Shown here: in pieces, positions 1-12,705 of the stretch
Layout: the number at the start of each line of letters is the position of its first letter
Numbering within the stretch: the stretch's first letter is position 1
Origin: Ananas comosus
Taxonomy: Eukaryota > Streptophyta > Magnoliopsida > Poales > Bromeliaceae
Assembly: GCF_001540865.1 (NCBI RefSeq)
Contig: NC_033642.1
Span: 3,916,116-3,980,115 of the forward strand
Reading direction: 5' to 3'
DNA length: 64,000 nucleotides
Notes under the pieces: model-generated
Told to the model about the DNA's origin: nothing
The model's input: the letters and a program-made list of their open reading frames with translations, nothing else
Database searches by the model: none
Program-made: the position numbers and the translations under genes

Positions 1-813
1 TTGTCCACGCCCTTACGTTCGGATCCACAAACGCCACGTTCCGAATCCACGAAACGCCTCCACTCCGAATCCACGAAGCTCACGATCCGAATCCATGAAC
101 CGCCGTCAATCACGTCGAATCCACGACGCCGTCATGAAGAACATCATGTGTACTGTCATCCTTTGCTTAGAGTATCGATGAAAACCAGGGAAGGAAACTC
201 CAAGCGAAGCGAAGATCAAATCAACATATAGATAAGGAATTCCAATATCTCGATTTGATCTAAAAGAAGCTAATATGTAGAAAATAGATTTTAGATGAAA
301 TCCGAGCCTCTGGGGTTTCTCAAGCATGTATTTTCGTGATGCATGATCTGTTAGAGAACCCCAATAGCTTATTTATAGACTTTATAATCAATTGGAGTCG
401 GATTAGAAAGTTTTCATAATTTTACATAGTGTACCGGTACACGAGAGGCTGTCACCGGTTACACAATGACGGAACAAAAATTTGCGAAGCCAAAGTCGAT
501 GGTTGTACCGGTACGGGGCAATGGCTGTACTGGCATACAGTGCAATTTTCAGACTTTGCACTCTTTCGGATTCCGCAGAGTTCCAAAGTACTTTCTAATC
601 AACTAAACATTGATAATAATGATTCTAATGCCTATAACTAAGTATGAATCACCATAACATGAAGTAAAGACTTTACCTGAGCATCGTGATTCATGTCGTG
701 GGTTATCTCCGCCTTCTCCGAAGTCTTGGATTCTTCATTCTTCGACGATATGCTCCGAAACTTTCAAGACTCCAACTTAATCCACGAAACTTGCCAACAT
801 ACAAGACTTAACG
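1..813 (-). mobile_element. Partial LTR of the Sirevirus-like gag-only family
   Basis: This stretch is the reverse complement of the LTR seen complete at 24467-25580. It shares the CGTGGATTCG-rich leader (1-120 here, inverted), the TATA-like CTATAAATAAG (inverted near 370-385) and GTACCGGTAC palindromes at 431-440 and 505-514. The terminal CTTGCCAA...CTTAAC near 790-812 matches the inverted LTR start TGTTAAG. The rest of the element lies left of the window. The ORFs in it are not genes. The LTR directly abuts the MULE terminus. Confidence 0.85.
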
Positions 814-1810
814 TTGCGCTTCTGCAAAAATGGGCCACTTTTTTTGTTTTTGTAGATTCGGGCCGGATTTTATGCCGCCTGACCAAAATGCCCCTCTTCT
901 ACGTCCGCCGCTCGTGTATTCTCTGAGATACGTATACCTTGCCATATGGTCCTGGCGGGCATTAAATGCGCTCCTTGTGCGTTATGCAACCTCGCTCTTT
1001 TTCGAAACCTGAACCAAATCCAGCCCACTATTCGCCAGCCCCGCTGTTTGCTATTCGACTTTAAGAATTTAAAACTTCTGAAGCTAAAAGACAAGAACTG
1101 TGCGGCCCGCAACAGCCCCGCTGTTTGCTGTTCGACTTTAAGAATTTAAAATTTTTTAAGCTAAAAGACAAGAACTGTGCGGCCCGCAACAGGGATAATA
1201 GTGCAATGCCCCGAAGCAACGCGAAGAGAAATAGTGCAACAGCCCTTCTAACAGTGGATCCTTCGGCTCGCTATAGTGCAATCTCCACCAAAGCGATAAG
1301 CGACGCTCGCCTTCGATCTGCACCCTCACCAGGGCAACCTCCCATTCCCTCGGAAGGTACTAGTTCAACAAAAGGCTCAAAGGAAGTAATTCAACAAAAT
1401 GCTCGACGTGGTGTAACATTCACCGATTTTGTGCAATAAATAAAAGAAAATGCGGCAACCTGTTCAATCTTTTAATGCAAATGGTGCAACGAGTCCACAA
1501 CCAGTCAAAATTTTTTTCTATATTTGGTGATATAACCTGAAGTTAATAGTGCAAATAAGTCCGTAATATTTCTACGGCGAAGAACGACGTCCCCTCTAAA
1601 TGCAGGCGAAGTGGCGACGAGGTAGGAGGGTCGACGACGGCGGCGGCGGCGGCATAGAACGGCGTCCCCTCCAAATGCAGGCGAAGCGGCAGCGAGGTAG
1701 GAAGGGCGGCGGCGGCGGCAACGTTCAGGAGGTGCAACCTAACACCGAAACGATTAAAGAAGATAATAGTGTAACATCTCTTAAAAAAGCTTACTTTCTT
1801 ATTTCAACCG
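814..1810 (+). repeat. MULE left TIR, outer part
   Basis: Matches the inverted right TIR (about 57352-56500). It contains many AATAGTGCAA-like words. A 77-bp tandem duplication starting at 1037 and 1114 (AGCCCCGCTGTTTGCT...) is single-copy in the right TIR. A GC-rich block at 1610-1740 with short GGC runs matches 56590-56650 inverted. The TIR is cut at 1810 by the insertion of a retroelement and resumes at 19193. Confidence 0.8.
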
Positions 1811-4800
1811 TGTAAGTTATGAAACACTAGGATCTGTCTAGATAATATCACACCTAGAGGGGGGGTGAATAGGTGTATAGCCCAAATTTACAAATCTCAA
1901 TGCAATAAAAATAAATACGGAAAATAAAAATAGCACACCAAGATTTATGTGGAAAAACTCCAATTTGGAGAAAAACCCACGGGACCAACACGCGAAAAAA
2001 TAATCCACTAAGAGAAAAGATTACAAGGTGATTACCTACTCAACGGACTCGACCTTTCTTAACCTCCCATAGATCTCGCGCAAGCTTCCGGGTTGTCCAT
2101 GCCTTCACGTTCAAATCCACGAACGCCACTACTCACACGTCCGAATCTACGGACGCCACTCGAATCCATGAGCTCACGATCCGTATCCTCGAACCGCCTT
2201 CGATCACGCCGAATCCACGACGCCGCACATGAAGAACATCATGCTTATGGTGATCCTTTGCTTAGAGAGTCATTGAAGAACCAGAAATAATAACTCTCCG
2301 CAAAGATTAGATCAATTCGACATATAGATATTGAATTCAATACCTCGAATTGAACGAAAAAGGGTAATTTGTGGAAAATAGGTTTAGAACAAAAACCTAG
2401 CCTCTAGGGTTACTCTATCATGTAATCTCGTGCTTCTCTATCTATTAGAAAACCTCAATAGCTTATTTATAGACTTTAGAATCAATTAGAGTCGAATTAG
2501 AAGCTATATAAGGAAATATTACATTGAGTACCTGTCACGCCCCGGGACCCAGCGGAAGCCCGCCCGGCGCATGCCCAGACCCGCCATACGTCTAAAACAT
2601 ATAAGGCGTCTAAAAACAACATTAAATAAAGCGGTAATAAAAGACAACTAGGAGTATCAGAGCATGACACGATACTAAGTTCTACAATAGAGAAAGGAGC
2701 ATAAAACTGGAGTCCACTAATAAAAGCATAAAGTGATACAAAGAAAATCCCACATACAAGTGCTAAAAGTAGATACATAGGTGGTCTCTATATATGGATA
2801 CAAAAATCTCTCTCTCTCAACTACAAAAAAGAAAGAGCAAACCACCTAGACAAAGAACCGCTCCTCGCTAACTAGCTATGCGATCCCCTTGCCGCGATCC
2901 CGTGCCTCCACCGGTGCAGAAGGCTCTGAAAGAAAACCAAAAAACAGGGGCGTGAGAACTATTAAAAATAGTTCCCAGTGGGCAATTACTGACTTCAGTG
3001 AACTGCGCCACAAGGCCCAAAAACTACAAGAAGAGGTCAGTGACTAACAATGTAATAATTAAAAGGTAAGTAAAATGTAACTTACTATAACATAGAGTCT
3101 CCACTTAGCATGATTTGCATAAGTAATAAAGCAACTATATCATGAATGTACATGGATGTGTATGACATGCATAAGTGTAGAAATGCAACCAATCCAATGT
3201 CCTCAATGCAAAAATAGTAAAGATGTCGTCGTTTACTATTCTAGTCCAAGTCCACTTTAATAGTTTTAAAGTTCACATTGCATGTTCTGTCACTAAGTCC
3301 CAATCATATAAGACCCACCCGAAGGCTGTCTGGCCTGCGCCGTGCCTAATGGCCCCGTGGTAGTCAACATCCCCACTCTAGGAATGAACCTCCCCACGGC
3401 CAATCCACGTTCGGCGCTCCAAATCCCGCACGGTCGGCCATATGTGCGATGGCTATCTCCGGAGTGCCGGCTTGTAGGGAGCGACCTCCATAAGCATGTG
3501 CGATGAGCACAAATGCAAGCAAGCAACTGACCCTCTCAAGTTTCAAGTCTCCATGTCTAACAACATGGAATATCAAGATCTCAATGGCCTATCTCTATTC
3601 ATCATGTCTCTAACATGGAATATAGCAGATATATAAAGCCTATCAATATCTCTATGTTCATTTATATTAACTTTCAAAGTGCCCCTATGACACTCCTGTT
3701 CTCTATGTCAAAGCATGGCAACTATGTTCCAAAGTACATATTCCAAGTTATGATCCTCATAAGAGATGTATTTTCTACTTGCAAAATATATTTTCCACTT
3801 GCAAAATAAACACTTTTCCCATATGCATGCATTCTATTCATATAGCTTTACTATATAGTGAAATTTCATAATACACAAGGCATGCATTTTAAGTGCTCTA
3901 AAATTCATATAAATTTCATTTAGCATAGAAATGAATTTAAAAATATTTTACAACAAGTAGAAAGAGCATAGGGGCCATTTCGCCCCATTTCCACGAAGCC
4001 AAACCCACCAAAATCGACTTCTTCGTTTCGCCGAACGAAGGTATCCACAAGCTTCCTAGTACCCTAGAAACATCAAAAATAGGGTCACCCAAACGAAACG
4101 AAGAGCAAATAGCTCAATCATTAAGCTTCTCAAGCTAGGGTTGGAGAACACTTACCGATTACGAAGGAAGCTCTTACGATCTCCAAATGGGAGTTAGAGT
4201 CCTTCTAATCTAACCTAAACAAAGGTTCTAAACCCATCAATTTGGTTTCAAAGCCCTCAAATCAAAAATTCCCATTTTTAGCCCTAATGTGCCAAATCTA
4301 GGGTTTCAATCAAAAGAACCAACAAAAACTAGATCTAGAGGAAAGGATCTACTTACTAACCTCTTAGAAGCTCCAAACTAGGCTCCAATCCAAATGGGGT
4401 TGGAGATCTCCTCTCAAACGAGCTCCTCTCCAAGCTCCAAGCCTTCAACAATGGAGGAAACCCAACAAAAAGCAAGGTGGAGAAGAGAGGAGGGATCAAA
4501 ACCAACCAAAATCCATAAAAAATGGAGAAGAAATCAAAGGAACTCCTCTTACCTTGCTCTCCACTGTTCTAGGGCTCAAAACAGCCCCCAAGGGGCTGGG
4601 GTGTGCTTAAATAGAGGTTGCAATAATTGCAAAAACACCCCTCCACGAAACAGCCAAAATCTACACTGCGTACCAGTACACGGGTTTGTGTACCGGTACA
4701 CAACCCACGAAATGGCCAAACCCGAGTCTCGGGTTTGCCTCAAAATCGTCTGTGTACCGGTACGCAATCCCGTACCGGTACAGCCATCAACCCTGTACCG

Positions 4801-5547
4801 GTACAGCCACCAAGCCCGTACCGGTACACAGCCTGCTGTAGGCTTCCCGAGAGCTGACCAAAAAATTCAACTTTTTGGATTTTGGTGCGCTGCTTAAACC
4901 ACAATTCTCGGGACTCGAACCATAGGTCGGAACACTGTCAACGACCCACCAGAAAGTCTGGAAAAGTTCAGAACACAATTAATCACTCGAACCCCACAAT
5001 TTGCGAGGTCCAGTGCGTCACAATACCGGTACTCGGGAAGTTGGTACCGGTACACCATGACGGAACAGAAATTTCCTCAGGCTGAGTACCGGTACCAGGC
5101 CGATGCAGTACCGGTACGAGGCCAATGCAATACCGGTACTCGGCTTTGGTACCGGTACGCAATGCAATTCGCAGAATTGCATCTCTCGGGTTTTGAGGTA
5201 CCAATGTGGGGTACCGGTACTCTGTTTTGAAACATAGTTTTTCAATATAGATTTTGAGGAGCTGAAAACAGGTACCGGTACACAATATCAAATATTGTTC
5301 TAATCAATTCAAAAGTAAAAAAACCCACTTATAATCCTTTAAACATTGATTTATATGATTCTAATGTCATAAATAAGTATGAATCACCATAACATGATTT
5401 AAAACCTTATCTGAGCATCGTGATTCACGTAGTGAGATGTTTCTGAGTTCTCGAAATCTTGGATTTTTCAATCTTCGACAATCACGCACCGAACCCTTCA
5501 AGACTCCGACTCAAATCACGAAACTTGCCAATACAAAATCCCTAACA
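1811..5547 (-). repeat. 3' LTR of the minus-strand Sirevirus-like element (split)
   Basis: The LTR occupies 1811-2532 and 5028-5547; the middle is a solo LTR. On the + strand it begins TGTAAGTTATGAAAC and ends AATCCCTAACA, i.e. TGTTAGGG...TTACA in element sense. The palindrome block (5023-5290) has about six GTACCGGTAC or near copies, then the TATA-like box (inverted, near 2470). It matches its partner LTR at 17954-19187 closely. Confidence 0.88.
2533..5022 (-). mobile_element. Solo LTR, about 2.49 kb (family A)
   Basis: It starts TGTCACGCCCCGGGACCC and ends GTGCGTCACA, with target duplications GTACC (2528-2532) and ATACC (5023-5027), one mismatch. It is homologous over its full length to the solo LTRs at 10246-12705 and 22736-31179. 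In minus sense a cluster of GTACCGGTAC (for example 4690-4699, 4754-4763, 4772-4781, 4795-4804, 4818-4827) precedes a TATA-like CTATTTAAG (inverted near 4607-4617). No coding capacity was found. The family is probably gypsy-type from its length and CCCGGGGCGTGACA-like end, which is inference. Confidence 0.85.
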
Positions 5548-6170
5548 ATCTTTTTCTTTGGCAATTTCGTGACAAAATTCAAAATTACATCACAAATGAA
5601 AAACGAAGTTCGATGTCATCACCAAAACATCAAACCTCTCGCGTGTAAGATCCAAAATACATATGATTCAAAATTACATAAGAACTCCTAAAACAGACTC
5701 TATGACTTAGACGCAATTAGGAGTCTTAAAGTTTTGTTTTCCTGCAAAACAGATTTTCTAAAATAATGTAGAAAGTTAAAAACATTAACATTAACCTCAT
5801 ATCTACATCTTCATCGTCAAATGTTCGTCACGATGTTCCATCTCCCCCTTTGTTCGTCAAATTTTGTTCTTCAAATTTTCTCTCTCTCTGAACAACCTGT
5901 CCACCTATGTCATCCTGTTCATCTATGTCATCCTGTTCACCTCTGTTCTCCCCCTTTTTGTCAAAAATTGCCAAAAATAAAATATAGAGAGAAAACATAC
6001 TAGAAAGTATAACAGCCTGCTGCAGTCATAGGTACAAACCAAAATATAACGTAAAGACAAGTAAAGCAAACTAAACATCATCCTAAAGGCAAACAGAAGA
6101 TAAGTAAACTAAGTTGTAGAGAAGAAAGTATCACACAGTATCCTCATCATCATCATCATCTCCTCTATCC
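5548..6170 (-). other. 3' untranslated part with several polypurine tracts
   Basis: In minus sense this contains AAAAAGGGGGAGA-like (about 5946-5957) and AAAGGGGGAGA-like (about 5845-5855) tracts, plus short tandem repeats of a 'CATCCTGTTCA' type (5895-5945), before the degenerate tract next to the 3' LTR. Several polypurine tracts upstream of the 3' LTR are a recognised Sirevirus trait. No gene is seen. Confidence 0.6.
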
Positions 6171-6174
6171 TCAG

Positions 6175-7525
6175 ATGGCTCCAGCTGTAGATGGCTCGAT
6201 CAAGTGTGAAGAACTCGGTCCAGCGTCGCTAGGAAAAACGTCGTCGTGGCAACACCCGAGTTTCTCCAGAATTCTCTTCATACCGTCTTCCAGCCTCTTA
6301 TATTTTTCTTCTAACTTATTAAAACTTTGTTCGACCCGCTTCTTTATAGTTCGAACCTCATGGTGGAGCTTTTCCACAGTAATAACTCCCCCTGAGCTGA
6401 CGAACCCTCATGCTCTGCAGGTCGAGCAACTGAGCTAGAAGTCGCTGTAGGATGTGCTTTGGTTTGCTGAAATATCTTCAAGGTGCTAATCGACTTGGCC
6501 AAAGTCACTCCATCAATCGGTCCTAGGCCATAGTCGTATTTGTCGCACGTGATGTCAACTCCACTAGCCTCTAAAAACCCTTGTGATCAGGATAGGAAAT
6601 GGAAGGAGTTCACGCTGCCCTGAAGACTAAATGATGTGCACCATTTTATGCCACATTAGAAACAGAATGTTGCTATTCAATCCATCAGCACGCTCCGGGT
6701 GGCCAAGTTGGTAGAGAAGGACAAGTGAATCCCAGCGAATCCTCTTTGTCCCAATGGTCGGCAGCACGTTGTAGCAAATCTCCAAGACAGAATATGATAC
6801 TCAGGCTTTAGATCCTTGGACTCCACATATACACAATTTGTCCTTGTCCATGCCTTACAAATAGTACTAATCACGGTGTCCCAATGTGATGACTGCTGAA
6901 ATGTGCCAGATGTATAATGATACCGGAGGTATCAACATGTAACTCAAGTATAACTCCAATCGTGTGCGGGGTAACATGAATCCTGGTCTTGCGAACATAT
7001 GTCTCGAATAAGTAAGTACCTATCTCCTGATCCTCTGCGAGTATTTTTCCACGCATGTAGAACTCTCGAATAAGCTCTACATAGAAAGAAGCACGTGCTG
7101 GAATCCTCCCAACGGGCTCAATAGGGGCTCTATGTAGTAACTACCCAAAATCAACAACCTCCCTAGTGAGCTCGTTGTAGTTGACATGACATTCTGCCAA
7201 GCACGTTCTGCTAGAAAAAAGCCTTCTGCCGATGTGTCTGTTTTTTCGCAGCGTGCTTTGATCTGCTTTCACGCTCACGTAATCCTCCCTCGCGAATAAT
7301 AGGACCACCTGTGCTTCGCCGTGGAGAACCAGCACCTTTCTTTCTCCTTGATGTTTCCGGTGCCTTTCCTTTGCCTTTGTCCTGTCGCACCTCAGTTTCC
7401 TCCTCTTCTTCATAGGTACTCTCATAATAGTCAGAGTCAGAACTGGACGACTCGTCTTCAGTACGAGTCCTCTTCGAAGCCCCTCGGTAGCTTCGCCCAC
7501 GACCACGACCACTCCCAGTGGCCAT
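6175..7525 (-). pseudogene. Extra ORF downstream of gag, plant-transposon-protein-like (broken)
   Basis: This is a minus-strand reading frame of roughly 450 codons, now broken by frameshifts and stops. It begins with a GRGRGRSYRG basic stretch and a Ser/Glu-rich acidic segment (about 7370-7470). A folded-looking middle follows, with FYVELIREFYMRGKI and a threonine/isoleucine-rich segment (about 7110-6870). The C-terminal segment is a coiled-coil-like heptad region (VEKLHHEVRTIKKRVEQSFN, about 6375-6200). The middle recalls the 'putative plant transposon protein' type often found with retroelements; this is recollection, not a search. Its place between gag and the 3' LTR is where Sireviruses carry an env-like ORF. 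The ATG at 7525 is preferred; an upstream stretch ends in TTCTCTTGTAG, a plausible splice acceptor. The related element at 24467-30446 lacks this ORF. Confidence 0.55.
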
Positions 7526-7785
7526 GAGAACCAACAAGGCGAGAATCAGCGAAAACGCCATTTTCCTACAAGAGAATGAACCATGCATGAAACATAATCA
7601 CAATAAAAACTTGCAAAATAGTGTAAAAAATTTATAATCAAGTTAGAATGCATAAAAACACTATTTCCAATAGATTCAAGCAAGATATTGCATGATAAAT
7701 GGCATTCCAACAAAAAATTCCGAAATTCCACATTCAGCATGCTATATATCTTAGATTTGCAAAATATAATGCATTATTTTCTAAT
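7526..7785 (-). other. Probable intron or leader of the extra ORF
   Basis: The stretch is AT-rich and, in minus sense, ends with a pyrimidine-rich TTCTCTTGTAG followed by GAAAATGG, like a 3' splice site. No other feature is seen. It is cut off at 7790 by the 7791-14543 insertion. Confidence 0.35.
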
Positions 7786-8509
7786 CTAAGTGTAAGGACT
7801 GAGATTTTTGCTGTACAGATAAACTCTGTGTTGACGATATTTTTGTGTGTAATTTAATTACATAAACACTCATCAAGTTTCAGGAGAAAACGAGTTAGGA
7901 TGGAAAAGTAACGCGAGCTTTAGTAATGACTTAAAGTGAATAGTAACTCTGGTTTTTCGGAGAAGCCAACGAGTGGAGATGGCTTCTGGTGCGTATTGGA
8001 CTCCGATTATAGTGGTCCAATAGCTCATTATCAACGGTTCGACTATCTTGAACCCAATGGCACTAACGGATTTGGATTCTGACACACGATTTTTGAGAAA
8101 AAGGGGAATTTATCGCAATAAGGGTGTTTGGTATTTGGAGAGAGGATGGCCTTCGTCGCAAATCGGCGACCAATTCAAACTAAACGAACTCGTGAGTTCG
8201 ATGTCCCAGCCGTGCTTAACGCGTTGGCGCAGTCCGTTCGCAAATCCGATCTACGGATCGCCAGATATTGCACGTTTATCGAGGAAGGGTTGAATTGATG
8301 TTTTTGGTATTTCGCGCGAAACCCTGTATATTTTATGCACGAAATTTCGTGAAACTTGGTGGGTCATGGCGTAAGGCTGTCATTCACTCATAGTCAGGGT
8401 CTCGGCTGAAAACGTTGCGGTTTGAGGGAGTTACGCCTGATTTATTCGTCGCTATATAGGTGAGTTTCTAGGGTTTCATCATGAAAACCCAAAACCTAGC
8501 CCTCTAGCA

Positions 8510-9330
8510 TCTCAGCTGAGCCCTAGCCATCGACCCCTCTTCCTGCTCAGCTCCCTGCGTGCAGCCGCCGCCGCCACCGACCAATCCCGGCCAGCCGAAG
8601 TAGTTGCAGAGCTCTCCATCTCATTTTTTCCCTCTCCTTCTGTCGGATTGGAGAAGGGCACTCGGCAACATTGCCTCCTTTGCTTGCCGCCGGCGTCGCC
8701 CCGACCCCAGTCTAGATTTCCCCGGCAGTTGTGCCCCCATCGTGCACCGCCACTGCATTTGCGGCCAGCTGGGTGCAGCTGGAGCTCGTGCTTGGCAAGA
8801 GCTTGCACAAGATCTCCCCCGCGCGTCCCGAGGGTAGCCCCACCCGCCTCTCAGCTTTTGGGCACCCCTGCACCCGATCAGCGTGGTTGTGGTCGCGCGC
8901 TGTCGCCCGGTGCCGCGTCTCCCTTCCAATGACACCCGGGTGACCCCCGCCGCCGACCTACGCCGCCCAGTGGCCGACGCCGCCGAAGTTGAAGCCAAAG
9001 CATCCTCCCTGGGTAATTGCAGCCTAGGGCATCATCACGCGCCCCGCTGGTCTCCCTAGCCGCCGGCCGACCCACGCGCCGCCTTCCCTGGGTCGGCCGC
9101 ACTCGGCTGTCGCCGGCGCCTCCGCAGCCGGAGCCCCTTGCTGGCCGAACTGACGTCAAACCTAAGCGACGCTCGTGCAGGCGTGGGCTGCTCCACCACC
9201 TTTACGGCCGCTTTCCGCTGCCGGCCGACTCGAGCCCCGGCCCCACCGGCCGGCCGCACCCGTCCCCTCCCAGCACTCCCACTGTCCGGCCGCCGCCGGC
9301 CAACTTGTGCTACGCCTAGCTCCGGTGAGT
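8510..9330 (+). other. GC-rich LTR leader block without a supported gene
   Basis: Several overlapping ORFs in both strands arise here only because the DNA is very GC-rich (many CCG and GCC words). None has a recognisable domain, and the block sits just downstream of a TATA box inside an LTR-like unit. I read it as R/U5-type leader sequence. Confidence 0.5.
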
Positions 9331-10245
9331 TTATTTAATGGTTTCTGCGCACTTGCTCCGGTTCGGATTGTTGTTCCGGCGATCCGAGGGTACCTCGACG
9401 CTCACGAAAGTGAGCACGACGATCCCTGATCTATGCCGATCATCGTGCTCATCTCTTTTGGGGTCAGAGAAGCCCTGGTTTGCCTGTTAAACACTGTTGA
9501 CACACTGTGCTCACTGTTCACAGAATTTCGTGTCGCTCCCGCGCTCTCCACAGTGGCTGGCCGTTCTCCGAAGTGTGAGCACGGCCTCCGACACATCGAG
9601 ACCTGACAGAGGGTGTCTCAGCCAGGTCAGAAAATCCTCGGTTTGCACTGTCGAGCCGTAAAACTCCGAAAATCACATAAAATAATATGATTTTATGTAA
9701 TCGTGAGGGTTTTTATGCAATTGTACATTTTGTGGCTGCTGTTGGCAGTGTGTGCGAGCAGCGGGTGACCTCTGGACTGGTTGTCCAAGGCCCGAGGTCT
9801 TTTCGAAAATCAAAATTTGACTTTCGACGCATTTTCCGATGAAATCCGCCGACAGAATACGATTGCGGTTTGAAATTCTTCCGACGGTGCCTCACGGTAG
9901 ATCTTGTAGTCGCTAAGCCTTGTTGGCTTGTCACTCGCGTCGTTTCGAGGGTTCGGAAATGATGGGTGAGCGACAATGGATTCCGGTGTCGAAATTGACA
10001 CTTCCGGGAACCCGGGTCGGAATGATTATCCGACGATAATCATTTCGATGTGAGGCGGTGTGTTTGCTGCCAAGTCGCACAAATAATTGTGTTTTGTGGC
10101 AGCGGGTGACTCGTAGCATGAGTCGGTGAGTTCCGGGACAGTTCATGGGTCCCAGTGGAGTCCCGGTGTGATTTTTGGGACTTCCGGTGGGTTACGCCAA
10201 TCGGATTTGGAAAACCGATTCCCGTGGATTTTCTGGTAGGGATTG

Positions 10246-12705
10246 TGTAACACACTGGACCTGTGCAAATTGCGAGGTTCGAGTGCTTGACTTGAATTCC
10301 GAGCTTTTCCACACTTGGTGGAGGGTCGTAGATAGTATTCCGACCTAAAAGTTCGAAACTCTGGATTTTGGCTAAGTCCTGAGAGTTTTTACTCTTGGGG
10401 ACCGATCCCTGGTGGGAGAGACCAGTCCCCCCGGAACAGTGTTGTGGCATACTTGAGGCAACCGGTCCCTGGCAGTGAGAGACCGGCTCCCGAGAGCGTG
10501 TTCTGCGGGAGGGTCCTGAAGGACCGGTTCCAGCTGGGAGAGACCGGTCACTCTGGGCGAAAATTGCCCAGTTCGGGCTGATGCACAGGATGGATTGTTG
10601 AGGGACCTAACTGGATTTTGTTGCTTTAGAGGGCTTTTAGAGCCATTTCCCCTCTCTCTTTCCCTCACTTCTCACTCTCTCACACCTCTAGAAAGGAAAG
10701 AAGAAGAAGAGGAAGAAGAAGGAGGAGAGGAAGAGCTTGCTTGAGGGAGCTTGGAGCATCAACCCTTTCTATCTTTCTTCACTATTGGAGGCTTGGAGCT
10801 TGGACTTGGAGCTTTGTGGAGGATCAAACTCCAATCCTTGAAGGTTTTTAGCTTGGTTTGGAGCATCCTAGAGGTATGTGGCTAATTTCTCTCCTCTAGA
10901 TCCTAGTTTTGGAGCTTTTTACTAGATGAAACCCTAGATTTGGATTTTAGGGTTTATTTTGGAGATTTTCGATTTGAGGGCTTTGAGACCTAATTGATGG
11001 GTTTAGAACCTTGGTTTAGGTTGGATTTGAAGGACTCTAACTCCCATTTGGAGATCGAGAGAGCTTCCTTCACACTTGGTGAGTTTTTCTCCACCTTAGC
11101 TTGAGATGGTTAATGATTGAACTTTGTATTGTTCGTAAGGTCCGTTTGACTCTTGTTCCTACATCTCTAGGGTGCTAGGAGACTAGTGGGCATCTTCGTC
11201 GGAGCTTACGAAGAGTTGCAAGAGTTGTGGTGGGTTTGACTTCATGAAAACGGGGCAAAATGGCGCCTATGCATTTTGTACTTGTTGTAATCTCAATTTG
11301 ACATCAAATCCATGCTAAATAGAATTTATGTGAATTTTAGAACACTTAAAGTGCATGCCTTATGTATCATGAAATTTTCACTCTATGTAGTAAGGTATTC
11401 TGGGTTTTTAGCATGCATGTGAGAAGTAATTCCTTTTGCGAGTTGGGTACTTATCTCGTACGATAAAAATGATTAGAATTATGCATTCATGAACATAATT
11501 ATCATGCTTGGACATAGAGATCAAAAGTGTCATAAAGGGGCACTTGAACTAGCAAACTATGAAACTGTTATCTGAGACTTAGTGATAGGCCATTGACATC
11601 TTTTATATTCCATGTTAAAGACATGATGACATAGAGATAGGCCTATGAGAGATGTGATGTATTCCATGTTATTAGACATAAGGACTTGGTACTTGAGACG
11701 GATCTTACGTTCTTGCCATTGTGCTCATTCGCACATGCTTGTGAGGGTCGCTCCCTACAAGCCGGCACTCCGGAGATAGCCATCGCGATACATATTCGCT
11801 GTGCGGGATTGGGCGCCGAAGTGGATTGCCGTGGGCTAGACTCATCCCTAGGGTGGGAATGTTGACTACCACGGGGCCATTAGGCTCGGCACCGGCCAGA
11901 CAGCCTACGGGTGAGTCTCAGGGCCAGACAGCCTTCGAGCGGGTCTCTTCAGATTTGACTTTGAGCATTCATCATGACATGTGGACATTGACTAGAATAG
12001 TAAACTAGACATTTTACTATTACATTGTGGACCTTATGTGGGTTGCATATTCGCTCGTATTCTTGGTAGAATAGCTTTCTTACTTATGCAAATCATGCTA
12101 AGTAGAGATATCTTGTGGTAGCAAGTATTCATGTTTATTACCTGTTGTACATATCGCTCTTATTTATACCTGTTTACTGACCCTTTGTTTAGCTTTGGGC
12201 CTAGTGGCGCATTTCACTGAAGTCAGTAATTGCCCACTGGGAACTATTATTTAATTTTTCTTATGCCCTCTGTTTTATGGTTTTCTTTCAGAGCCTTCGG
12301 CACCGGCGGAGGCACGAGATCGCGGCAAGGGTGTCGCCTAGCCTGATAGATAGCGGAGCTCGCTTTTGCTCCTAGGTGGTTTCTCCCTTTTTGTGTTTTT
12401 TGTGAGAGGGAGGCTTTGTACCATGTATAGAGACCACCTATGTACCTTGTTTAGCTCTTGTATTTGAGACTCCTAGTGTACTACTTTATGTTTTTGCATA
12501 GTGGATTTAGTCTTATGTTCTTTTCCCTTATGGTAGCTTATAGACATACTTTGCTCCGATACTTCTAGATATTCTCATTTTGTTGCTTTATTTATCGCTT
12601 CGTTATTTCTTTTATCGTTTTGTTTTAGACGCCTTATATACTTTAGACATACGGCGGGTCTAGGCACGCGCCGGGCGGGCTTCCGCTGGGTCCCGGGCCA
12701 TGACA
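10246..12705 (+). mobile_element. Solo LTR, about 2.46 kb (family A, GGACCGGTCCC variant)
   Basis: It begins TGTAACACACTGGAC and ends TCCCGGGCCATGACA, flanked by a perfect duplication GATTG (10241-10245 and 12706-12710). It is homologous to the inverted copies at 2533-5022 and 22736-31179. Its palindrome block (10390-10560) uses GGACCGATCCC, AACCGGTCCC and GAGACCGGTC words instead of GTACCGGTAC. A pyrimidine-rich stretch (10650-10690) and purine stretch follow. No coding capacity. Confidence 0.88.

Noticed and set aside
4394..5291. ORFs containing CVPV/YRYT-like peptide repeats (also near 29376-29754 and 30492-31163)
   Set aside because: The peptides are translations of the GTACCGGTAC palindrome clusters in LTRs, not proteins.
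8512..9429. Many overlapping ORFs of 60-125 codons in both strands
   Set aside because: GC-rich DNA lacks stop codons; no recognisable domain and the block lies inside an LTR leader.
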